From CAYZJK01 sp964479125 (GTDB taxonomy: Bacteria; Patescibacteriota; Saccharimonadia; Saccharimonadales; Saccharimonadaceae), in NCBI GenBank assembly GCA_964479125.1, contig CAYZJK010000036.1, forward strand, positions 1 to 6,081: 6,081 bases of DNA. Direction: 5' to 3'. This document shows, piece by piece, positions 1 through 5,467 of the stretch. The position numbers and the translations under genes were made by a program. How positions within the stretch are numbered: position 1 is the first letter of the stretch; the number at the start of each line of letters is the position of its first letter. The notes under the pieces are model-generated. The model searched no databases and was not told the origin of the DNA. It saw nothing but the letters and a program-made list of their open reading frames with translations.

Positions 1-67
1 GCGACTGGGCTCGAACCAGTGACCTAATCGTTAACAGCGATCCGCTCTACCACTGAGCTACGCGGGA
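1..67 (-). tRNA. tRNA-Asn (anticodon GTT), 3' end cut by window edge
   Basis: Read on the minus strand from base 67, all tRNA arms are present up to the window edge. The 5' acceptor strand TCCCGCG is followed by TA, a D-stem GCTC/GAGC with loop AGTGGTA, and an anticodon stem GATCG/CGATT (one G-T pair) around the loop CTGTTAA. A five-base variable loop AGGTC and the T-arm ACTGG-TTCGAGC-CCAGT come next. The anticodon GTT is at 33-35 and reads Asn codons. Only CGC, the first three bases of the 3' acceptor strand, lies inside the window; these pair with the GCG of the 5' strand. The discriminator and any encoded CCA are outside. The gene follows the wall-protein gene on the same strand but has its own promoter. 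Confidence 0.96.
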
Positions 68-78
68 ATACTGTAAAG

Positions 79-107
79 ATTATAGTAGACGTATTAACTA
101 ACGTCAA
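79..107 (-). promoter_or_regulatory. Sigma-70-type promoter of tRNA-Asn
   Basis: On the minus strand a -35 box TTGACG (102-107) and a consensus -10 box TATAAT (79-84) are separated by exactly 17 bp. The -10 ends 11 nt before the tRNA 5' end, so the expected start point leaves a leader of only about 4-5 nt. The -35 matches the consensus at 5 of 6 bases and the -10 at 6 of 6. A short inverted repeat GACGT-N8-ACGTC (88-105) occupies most of the spacer and part of the -35; it may be chance. AT-rich sequence just upstream of the -35 could help polymerase binding. Confidence 0.85.
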
Positions 108-136
108 GATTAATCTAAACTTTCACCCCTGCTAAT

Positions 137-2287
137 CTAGCGTCGTGGCTTCTTAGACCTTAACTCTTCATATGACTTAATAAACTTTTCAATAATCTCT
201 AGATCACCAGCACCTTCACTGGCGAAAGCAATAACATATTTACCCTGATTGTTAACTAGCGCACCTTGGTTGGCCACGTTCTCGGAGTTAGAGGTGGCCA
301 CACTCGTATTCTGCGGAACTACAGAATATAGTCCTTCACGAGTAAGGTTTCGTCGCATTAGGGAAAGTAGACTACTCTTACTTCTTAGTCCGGCATCACC
401 TTCTTCCATAGCCCTAGTAAGTGTATAGATATCTCTAGCGCTAGTTATGTTCTGCTCGCCTGAGAAGTTAGTGTCATGAAGTCCAGTCTGACTCATCTTT
501 TGCTGTACGTAAGCATTACCCATAGTGTTAAGTAGCCCATCTAGGCAATCTCTGTCCTGAGAGATTAATACGTCCTCGATACACTGCGTGTAATCACGAC
601 TACCAGACACTCTAGTGGTCGGTTGCAAGGTTCCGTCATCAATTCCAGCCTGAGCTACATAAGCTAAGAATAAACTCTCTACACCACCGGCTACGACCTT
701 TTGGCGATCGTTAACTGAAATATCTACCCGAGGCTCTCCACCGCTTAGATCGGTAGTAACAATTCCAATCTTACCTTCGTTATCCGCCACAAAATGTTCA
801 ACTAGCGCCTTAAAGCCTTCATGAGTTGGATCGTATGTACGAGTAAACTCAACCTTAGGGCCAACTGCTACAACCGGAACTACTACATTCTCTGCCTTAC
901 CGTCAGCCACATTCCTAAATCCAGCCACAGCTGCATCTAGTTCAATGGCAGTACCGTGTGAACCTTCGGTGCGCCCAGTCTCTTGATAATTGTGGGTTGA
1001 GATTTTAGTTACGCCTGGCTTTTGAACAGCTTCAGTTAACTTTGACTTATCGACAAACTCTTGAATATACTCTTTGTCGACATCATAAGTAATAAACGGA
1101 TCTGGTGCAGGCTCGTTTTCACTTGGTGCTTCAGGTGTAACAGTCCTAAAAGATAACCAACTCTTAGCTTCACCTGATGGGATTTCATCAGAAATATTAT
1201 TAGCGGAGATTGGAATATTCTTACCTAATGTCTTATTTAGCTGCTCAACTAGCCCAGCCACGTCCTCTTCACCCAGCTTAGCGTCTTCTTCATTCATGCT
1301 AACTTTAATGGTGATGCCACCATTCTCAACCGTTGCTGTTCGAACCTTACTCTTAAACTCAGCTACATCACAAGTACCACCTGGCTCACTCGGTACTGCC
1401 TTAAATAAGCCGTCGTCTAGCCTAATAGTTGCATCCTTAGGTTCAATCCGACAATCATTACCTAAGTGCCTTAGCGTGTACTCATCAATAGTTACAGTAT
1501 CGTAAGAATAAACTGGCTTAGGAATAGACTGAGTTGCAGCCACCCAAAAGCTTGAAGATGGTACTAGCCTTAGCCAAACCGGGTAAGACACGCCTTCTAG
1601 CCGCTGCTTATTATTAACTGAAATACCTAAATCAGCTACCCGTGTAGTCTGTTGAGGTACGCTAGCACTACCAAAGAAAATCTCGACTTCAGCATCAGCA
1701 TAAGCCTTATTAATCTTCTTAACTGCCTCGTCCTTCTTTAGACCACCGATATCTAACCCGTCAATCTTTACTCCAGCTGGAATACGATCATATGGCAGGA
1801 TAACTTGATAGGCAATATCACCTAAGATTACTAAACCTAAGACAACGAGAACTGGTGCCCACCAGTGACCTTTAAGCCACTCCACCATACGAAGAAAGAA
1901 CGGCTGCTTATCGTAACGCTTTGGTCGTGGCGGTGGTGTTAGGTGAGTGTTCTGATTATTAAGACTGGTTGGTGGTGGCTGATTACCCATCGAAGGCAGC
2001 TGATGAGCTGGATCATTAGGTACCTGACTCTGAACTGGAGTCGGCTCATTCGACTGATTAAATCCCCAACCTTGGTTAAATTGACCTGGTTGTTGAGGTT
2101 GACCAAAAGACTGCGGCGGTTGCTGCTGGGGTTGATTATATCCCTGGCTAGCTTGGCCGTACTGACCGCTACTCTGCCCACCAAAAGACTGACCCTGCCC
2201 TGACTGCCCGTAGCCAGGATTAGGTGGATAGGTTTGTTGAGGCGCCGGCGTAGCTGGCGGTTGATTATTAGGTGAATATGGATCCAT
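137..2287 (-). CDS. Membrane-anchored cell-wall protein: Pro/Gln/Gly-rich head, VanW/YoaR-type repeats, degenerate serine beta-lactamase-like domain
   Basis: This 716-residue protein has four parts. Residues 1-120 are a low-complexity Pro/Gln/Gly/Asn head. Residues 121-140 are basic (RPKR, K127, R133, K139) and precede one membrane helix at about 143-165, so the head should be cytoplasmic and the rest outside. Residues about 170-475 contain segments typical of the peptidoglycan-binding-like domain of VanW, YoaR and some L,D-transpeptidases: IDGLDIGGLKKDEA near 175-188, EPGG near 301-304, and GTAIELDAAVAGF near 445-457. Residues about 485-705 match the order of a class A beta-lactamase/PBP-like fold, ending in NNQGKYVIAF. 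The nucleophile motif SxxK, however, aligns to G535-V-E-S538; the SDN and KTG motifs are also not recognisable. I therefore infer a non-catalytic wall-binding or scaffold protein; automated tools may call it serine hydrolase. Cys pairs 279/306 and 569/581 could form disulfides outside the cell. ATG at 2285-2287 is preceded by an extended -10, with no Shine-Dalgarno sequence. Confidence 0.85.
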   Translation of the reverse strand: MDPYSPNNQPPATPAPQQTYPPNPGYGQSGQGQSFGGQSSGQYGQASQGYNQPQQQPPQSFGQPQQPGQFNQGWGFNQSNEPTPVQSQVPNDPAHQLPSMGNQPPPTSLNNQNTHLTPPPRPKRYDKQPFFLRMVEWLKGHWWAPVLVVLGLVILGDIAYQVILPYDRIPAGVKIDGLDIGGLKKDEAVKKINKAYADAEVEIFFGSASVPQQTTRVADLGISVNNKQRLEGVSYPVWLRLVPSSSFWVAATQSIPKPVYSYDTVTIDEYTLRHLGNDCRIEPKDATIRLDDGLFKAVPSEPGGTCDVAEFKSKVRTATVENGGITIKVSMNEEDAKLGEEDVAGLVEQLNKTLGKNIPISANNISDEIPSGEAKSWLSFRTVTPEAPSENEPAPDPFITYDVDKEYIQEFVDKSKLTEAVQKPGVTKISTHNYQETGRTEGSHGTAIELDAAVAGFRNVADGKAENVVVPVVAVGPKVEFTRTYDPTHEGFKALVEHFVADNEGKIGIVTTDLSGGEPRVDISVNDRQKVVAGGVESLFLAYVAQAGIDDGTLQPTTRVSGSRDYTQCIEDVLISQDRDCLDGLLNTMGNAYVQQKMSQTGLHDTNFSGEQNITSARDIYTLTRAMEEGDAGLRSKSSLLSLMRRNLTREGLYSVVPQNTSVATSNSENVANQGALVNNQGKYVIAFASEGAGDLEIIEKFIKSYEELRSKKPRR
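2054..2215 (-). repeat. Low-complexity aromatic/Gln/Gly segment in the wall-protein head (residues 25-78)
   Basis: This stretch encodes short units of an aromatic residue flanked by Gly, Ser, Gln or Asn: GYGQ, SFGG, QYGQ, GYNQ, SFGQ, QFNQ and GWGFNQ. The aromatics are at residues 26, 35, 43, 50, 61, 70, 74 and 76, mostly 7-11 residues apart. The codons vary (CAG and CAA; GGT, GGC, GGG and GGA), so it is not a recent DNA tandem duplication and the pattern appears kept at the protein level. The flanks (residues 9-24 and 81-120) are Pro-rich. Confidence 0.8.
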
Positions 2288-2300
2288 AATTCTTATGGTT

Positions 2301-2309
2301 ATTGTACCA
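2301..2309 (-). promoter_or_regulatory. Extended -10 promoter for the wall-protein gene
   Basis: Minus-strand sequence TGGTACAAT fits an extended -10 element (TGn plus TACAAT at 2301-2306), 13 nt before the ATG at 2287. The expected start point leaves a leader of about 5-7 nt, too short for a Shine-Dalgarno sequence, and none is present. No good -35 lies at 16-18 bp; a TTGACC in the upstream gene is only 9 bp away and cannot serve. The element sits in the 23-bp gap right after the stop codon of the regulator gene, so the wall-protein gene can be expressed separately from the two genes before it. Confidence 0.5.
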
Positions 2310-2310
2310 C

Positions 2311-2667
2311 TTAGCGGTCAAAAAGTAACTCAATCACCCTTGATACAGCTGCAATATCACTGGAGTTATCACCCGGCATTGAAATTAACTGTGATCGCTT
2401 CTCTTCTAAGAGTTTACGAAAAGCCTCTTCATTAGTCTGAGCCGGAGTAAATTCACGTACCACCCTTAAGGTCCTGGCGTTATCTTGACCCTTCTCTAAA
2501 AGACCCTTAGCTATTAGCGCTCTAATATGAGTGGCGACAGTTGAGACTGACTTATAGCCCAGCGCTCGCATAATCTCTCGGTAGCTCGGACCGTAACCGT
2601 GCTCCTGGATAAATGTATCAATATATTCTAGTAATTCTTTTTGTTTCTTGGTTGCCCTGTCTTGCAT
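2311..2667 (-). CDS. LexA-like winged-helix DNA-binding protein lacking the S24 peptidase domain
   Basis: This 118-residue protein is a transcriptional regulator. Residues 6-70 match the LexA N-terminal winged helix: TKKQKELLEYI for helix 1, GYGPSYREIMRALGY with the GxxPSxREI pattern of Gram-positive LexA, SVSTVATHIRALIAKGLLEK for the recognition helix and following strand, then a short wing ending in TLRVV. Full LexA is about 200 residues with an Ala-Gly cleavage site and a Ser-Lys dyad. Here the wing is followed only by a charged, mostly helical tail of about 48 residues (helices near 79-95 and 103-116), which might mediate dimerisation. It cannot self-cleave, so a classic RecA-triggered SOS response through this protein is unlikely. 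I chose ATG at 2665-2667 because AAGGAA lies just upstream and the LexA homology begins there; a TTG at 2725-2727 would add 20 residues unlike LexA. The 5' end overlaps the ligase-like gene by 50 nt in another frame. Confidence 0.85.
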   Translation of the reverse strand: MQDRATKKQKELLEYIDTFIQEHGYGPSYREIMRALGYKSVSTVATHIRALIAKGLLEKGQDNARTLRVVREFTPAQTNEEAFRKLLEEKRSQLISMPGDNSSDIAAVSRVIELLFDR

Positions 2668-3988
2668 ACTGTTCCTTTTTTGTGCTTTTCTGCTTCCAGT
2701 ATACTCCTGAAAGCGCCACGCCAGCAAGCATCCACCAGGTAATACCGACCGTATCGTCTGCCCAGACCGGAAGGACTAATCCAACTACGGATAAAGCCAC
2801 ACCAGACAAGCCGACTGCTAAGACTAGCCAGTCTTTTCGCCTGCTCTGCCAGAACATCCATAGCAGCCATCCGATTAATCCTAACTGTAGAAACAATCCA
2901 ACTATGCCAGACTCATGTGCCATATATAGATACTGGTTCTCAATAATATGTGGATTGTCGGTTAGAAGCGATGGCGATCCAGTCGTACCAATTCCAACCC
3001 CTAGCGGATTCTCCACTACTGCCTCAGCCCCGCTCTGTAAAGTTTCAAGTCGCCCCTCGTCTGACTTCTGAACTGATGCCGATTCTTCATTAGTATGGAA
3101 GAAAACATGCGAGATAAACGACACATCTCTTAGAACGAATAATAGGCTTAATAGAAGTACACCTGAAGCAATCGAACCTATCATGATGCGCCTCGCCCAA
3201 ACCGTCGGACTAACAGCGATTACCACTCCAACTAAAACTACTAAAGCCCCAACTAAAGCACTCCTAGAGTAACTAAACCAAACAGCCACTAAACTAAGGA
3301 CTAACCCTACACCTAGAATCCACCAGACTCTACGATCAGCACTTCGATGTTTAAACCACTTAAACCAGCCATAAGACAATACTCCAGCTAGACCAATTAC
3401 GGCATAAGCTCCTAATGGATTAGGACCCCTAAGGAAACTACTAATCCGGATATAACTATCATTCAGATCGACCGTTAGATAAGGCAAGATAGTCTCATCA
3501 GAATAACCAAACAGCACCAGGAAGTCCCTTGGCAGGATAAACACCTGCAGGAAAGCGAAGATAAGAGTAACACTCATCGCAACAATACTACTAACTACAA
3601 GTGGTCGCCCAACCTCTGGATACTGAGAAACTAATATAAAGGCAAGAGCGAAAGCTAGATAAATCCTGAGGTCAATAATAATACCAGCACCCTCACTCAT
3701 CACCGGATGATTAAATACCAGCATAACTATAAGATGGACTAAAGCTATTGCAGCCACCAACCATAATATGCGACTCCGAACTAGCTTCTTATAGCTACCA
3801 TCTCGGTACACTAAGATAGCCACCAGAACTGTAGTTACACCTAGTAAAACTTCCTTCCAAGACTTGAAAAGTAGACTATAGTCACCAGCTAAAGTATCAG
3901 CCTGGACAGAGATAAGTCCTTGAAATGCCACGCCTACCAGCACGACAGATAAAAGTATGGTTGAAATGCGGCGTAGCCAGTTATTCAT
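2618..3988 (-). CDS. O-antigen ligase / Wzy-type polymerase family membrane protein
   Basis: This 456-residue protein is strongly hydrophobic, with about ten or more membrane helices (for example near 8-25, 45-61, 72-92, 104-121, 130-151, 192-210, 221-239, 244-260, 267-286, 361-380, 386-409 and 413-430). Family signatures are RGPNPLGAYAVIGL at 187-200, YSRSALVGALV at 240-250, and a large presumably external loop from about 288 to 360. The loop carries GRLETLQSGAEAVVENPLGVG (R313, then ENPLGVG 326-332) and NQYLYMAHESG (H358). Such proteins (PF04932-like) polymerise lipid-linked glycan units or transfer them to an acceptor at the outer face of the membrane; which applies here cannot be told. 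The tail after residue 430 is charged and overlaps the LexA-like gene. The gene diverges from the priming transferase. ATG at 3986-3988 is the only good start: an in-frame stop lies at 4022-4024, and a -10 element sits 8 nt upstream. Confidence 0.85.
   Translation of the reverse strand: MNNWLRRISTILLSVVLVGVAFQGLISVQADTLAGDYSLLFKSWKEVLLGVTTVLVAILVYRDGSYKKLVRSRILWLVAAIALVHLIVMLVFNHPVMSEGAGIIIDLRIYLAFALAFILVSQYPEVGRPLVVSSIVAMSVTLIFAFLQVFILPRDFLVLFGYSDETILPYLTVDLNDSYIRISSFLRGPNPLGAYAVIGLAGVLSYGWFKWFKHRSADRRVWWILGVGLVLSLVAVWFSYSRSALVGALVVLVGVVIAVSPTVWARRIMIGSIASGVLLLSLLFVLRDVSFISHVFFHTNEESASVQKSDEGRLETLQSGAEAVVENPLGVGIGTTGSPSLLTDNPHIIENQYLYMAHESGIVGLFLQLGLIGWLLWMFWQSRRKDWLVLAVGLSGVALSVVGLVLPVWADDTVGITWWMLAGVALSGVYWKQKSTKKEQYARQGNQETKRITRIY
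2672..2677 (-). promoter_or_regulatory. Shine-Dalgarno site AAGGAA of the LexA-like gene
   Basis: AAGGAA on the minus strand lies 4 nt before the ATG at 2667, in an A-rich context. It decides the start in favour of this ATG over the in-frame TTG at 2727. It lies inside the coding sequence of the ligase-like gene, so initiation may be coupled to ribosomes finishing that gene. Confidence 0.6.
2698..2727 (-). promoter_or_regulatory. Possible internal promoter for the LexA-like gene
   Basis: Minus-strand TTGCTG (2722-2727) and TATACT (2698-2703) are 18 bp apart, inside the end of the ligase-like gene. A start near 2691 would give a leader of about 24 nt that includes the AAGGAA site. The -35 matches consensus at only 3 of 6 positions and the sequence is also constrained as coding, so this is tentative. 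Confidence 0.3.
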
Positions 3989-3996
3989 TAGTAATA

Positions 3997-4002
3997 AGTA
4001 TA
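3997..4002 (-). promoter_or_regulatory. -10 element of the ligase-like gene (predicted leaderless)
   Basis: Minus-strand TATACT (5 of 6 consensus) ends 8 nt before the ATG at 3988. A start point 7-8 nt downstream would fall at or within about 2 nt of the start codon, giving a leaderless mRNA. There is no Shine-Dalgarno sequence in the 42-bp intergenic region. The -35 is weak: TGTAAT at 18 bp or GTAATT at 17 bp. Confidence 0.55.
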
Positions 4003-4004
4003 CC

Positions 4005-4025
4005 GTAATTAAATGATATAATTAC
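4005..4025. repeat. Inverted repeat in the divergent promoter region, candidate operator
   Basis: GTAATTA (4005-4011) and TAATTAC (4019-4025) form a perfect 7-bp inverted repeat with a 7-bp spacer. The right arm overlaps the plus-strand -10 box, and the left arm lies just upstream of the minus-strand -10. A protein bound here could control both directions. It does not resemble the known LexA boxes (CTGT-N8-ACAG or CGAAC-N4-GTTCG), and the AT-rich context makes a chance repeat possible. Confidence 0.4.
4014..4022 (+). promoter_or_regulatory. Extended -10 promoter of the priming-transferase operon (predicted leaderless)
   Basis: TGATATAAT is a perfect extended -10 (TGn plus TATAAT at 4017-4022). 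It ends 8 nt before the ATG at 4031, so transcription should begin at or within about 2 nt of the start codon. No Shine-Dalgarno sequence precedes the gene. No recognisable -35 is present at 16-18 bp; extended -10 promoters often do without one. Confidence 0.65.
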
Positions 4026-4030
4026 ACCAT

Positions 4031-5467
4031 ATGCTCGGCAGAAACTCTCATTATTACAGCCTTTTCCTCATATTAGTAGACATCCTAGTACTCTTCGCAG
4101 CTCTTGTCTTAGCTTATGTCCTACGGGTTCAATATGACGCTAGGCCATTAGTTGATCAGGTTTATGCCATTGAATACGTTTTTGGACTAATGGCAATCAT
4201 TCCACTCTGGATAGCTACCTTCTTCTTTCTCGGTCTTTACAGAAGCCAGGTTTATAACCGCCGACTAACTGAATGGGTTAGGATTGCAGTTGGTTCCTTC
4301 ATTGGCATCCTTCTTATCCTAGGCTGGGAGTTCGTGACAGAAAACGCCCTCTTCCCGGCACGACTAGTAGCGGTCTACGCTCTATTTGGATCATTCGCAT
4401 TAATCGTCTTAGAGCGTGAAGCCCTAAGACTAGTTCGCTCTCGTCTATTTAAGTATGGAGTTGGCACCAGTAGAGTGTTAGTAATTGGCTCATCAGATAC
4501 TGTTCAGGATATTGCCACTAGCCTATCTGATACAAAAAAGAGTGGCTATGAAGTAGTTGCAATTGCCGGGCCAAAAAAGGCAGTGCCAAAAGACCTAAAT
4601 ATCATTCACTACTCTAAGGTTGAATCCGCCCTTAAGTTTCTAGACTCAGATCATATCGATACAATTATCCAAACTGATCTATATGAATCTCACGAAAAGA
4701 ACCAGCTAGTACTATCAGCTGCTCAGTCTAGGCACATTAGCTATAACTTCATTCCAGGTGAGCCTGAGTTTTATTCTGGTAAGAACACCGTTGATGTCTT
4801 CCTAGGCTATCCAATGATTTCCGTTTCCCAGACACCACTGATCGGCTGGGGAGAGGTTGTTAAATTAATCTTTGATAGTATCGTTAGCTTCTTTGCCCTG
4901 ATTCTCTTATCGCCTATCTTCCTACTTATCATCATCCTGCAAAAGATTCTTAACCCTGGGCCAATCTTTTATGTCTCAGATCGACTTAGTCGGTTCTCTG
5001 AACCAATCCGCTTAATCAAGTTTAGAAGCATGAGCTCTAAGTACGGCAAGAAAGATGCCGCTGAAGAGTTCGAAGAAATGGGTCGACCTGATTTAGCTGA
5101 AGAGTATCGCAAGAATCGCAAGGTTGAAAACGATCCACGTATCACTAAGTTTGGTAACTTCCTCAGGAAAACCTCACTCGATGAACTACCTCAGCTAGTT
5201 AACGTCCTCAAGGGTGACTTAAGTCTAGTTGGACCACGACCAATCCTACCGCAAGAAGCTAAGTTTAATCGTAATAAGACCGCTCTTCTACATAGCGTTA
5301 AATCTGGCGTAACAGGCCTATGGCAAGTCAGTGGACGCTCTAACCTGTCTTTCGATGAGCGAATTGAACTTGAACTATTCTACGCCCAGAACTGGACCTT
5401 CTGGCTTGATATCAAGATTTTATTTAAAACTATTGCCGTTGTCTTTAGAAAACAAGGAGCGAAGTAA
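4031..5467 (+). CDS. Polyprenyl-phosphate sugar-1-phosphate transferase (WbaP/bacterial sugar transferase family)
   Basis: This 478-residue enzyme should start surface-glycan assembly by moving a sugar-1-phosphate from a nucleotide sugar to undecaprenyl phosphate at the inner membrane face. Four N-terminal membrane helices lie near 8-31, 48-70, 84-100 and 108-126. A Rossmann-like CoA-binding-type domain follows (about 146-250; VLVIGSSDT 149-157). The catalytic domain starts near FDS at 281. It has the membrane-re-entrant helix with S294-P295, GPIFY 310-314, KFRSM 330-334, the catalytic D384-E385 in RKTSLDELPQL, LVGPRP 399-404, and GVTGLWQVSGRS 426-437. Length and domain order are normal for the long form. 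The usual QxRxG after GP(I/V)FY is VSDRLSR here, and the segment 336-366 is long and highly charged. The sugar cannot be read from sequence. ATG at 4031 is the first possible start, because an in-frame TAA lies at 4019-4021. TAA at 5465-5467 abuts the next gene's ATG, so the two form an operon. Confidence 0.93.
   Translation: MLGRNSHYYSLFLILVDILVLFAALVLAYVLRVQYDARPLVDQVYAIEYVFGLMAIIPLWIATFFFLGLYRSQVYNRRLTEWVRIAVGSFIGILLILGWEFVTENALFPARLVAVYALFGSFALIVLEREALRLVRSRLFKYGVGTSRVLVIGSSDTVQDIATSLSDTKKSGYEVVAIAGPKKAVPKDLNIIHYSKVESALKFLDSDHIDTIIQTDLYESHEKNQLVLSAAQSRHISYNFIPGEPEFYSGKNTVDVFLGYPMISVSQTPLIGWGEVVKLIFDSIVSFFALILLSPIFLLIIILQKILNPGPIFYVSDRLSRFSEPIRLIKFRSMSSKYGKKDAAEEFEEMGRPDLAEEYRKNRKVENDPRITKFGNFLRKTSLDELPQLVNVLKGDLSLVGPRPILPQEAKFNRNKTALLHSVKSGVTGLWQVSGRSNLSFDERIELELFYAQNWTFWLDIKILFKTIAVVFRKQGAK
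5454..5459 (+). promoter_or_regulatory. Shine-Dalgarno site AAGGAG of the GT4 gene
   Basis: AAGGAG lies inside the last codons of the priming-transferase gene, 8 nt before the ATG at 5468. It fixes the start of the downstream gene, which begins on the base after the upstream TAA, and points to coupled translation. Confidence 0.8.

Noticed and set aside
1338..1345. GTTCGAAC palindrome as a LexA-type operator
   Set aside because: The half-sites lack the 4-bp spacer of the CGAAC-N4-GTTCG box, and it lies inside the wall-protein coding sequence far from any promoter.
1939..2203. Plus- and minus-strand open frames of 81-86 codons over the low-complexity head
   Set aside because: They are alternative-frame readings of the repetitive Pro/Gln/Gly coding region; no domain or initiation signal supports them.
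2054..2215. DNA tandem repeat or CRISPR-like array
   Set aside because: The periodicity is in the protein only; codons vary and there are no identical DNA units or spacers.
2316..2321. TTGACC (minus strand) as -35 for the wall-protein promoter
   Set aside because: It is only 9 bp from the TACAAT -10, too close for a sigma-70 promoter.
2618..2620. TGA of the ligase-like gene as a recoded Gly codon (TGA=Gly code)
   Set aside because: The gene already has a full-length family match when it stops here, the downstream frame overlaps the conserved LexA-like gene, and no in-frame TGA occurs in the other genes.
2665..2727. TTG start at 2725-2727 giving a 138-residue LexA-like protein
   Set aside because: The extra 20 residues do not resemble LexA, while ATG 2667 has AAGGAA just upstream and aligns with the LexA N-terminus.
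2613..3071. 152-residue plus-strand open frame antisense to the ligase-like and LexA-like genes
   Set aside because: It lies antisense to two well-supported genes, has low-complexity Ser/Pro/Thr composition, no recognisable domain and no Shine-Dalgarno site.
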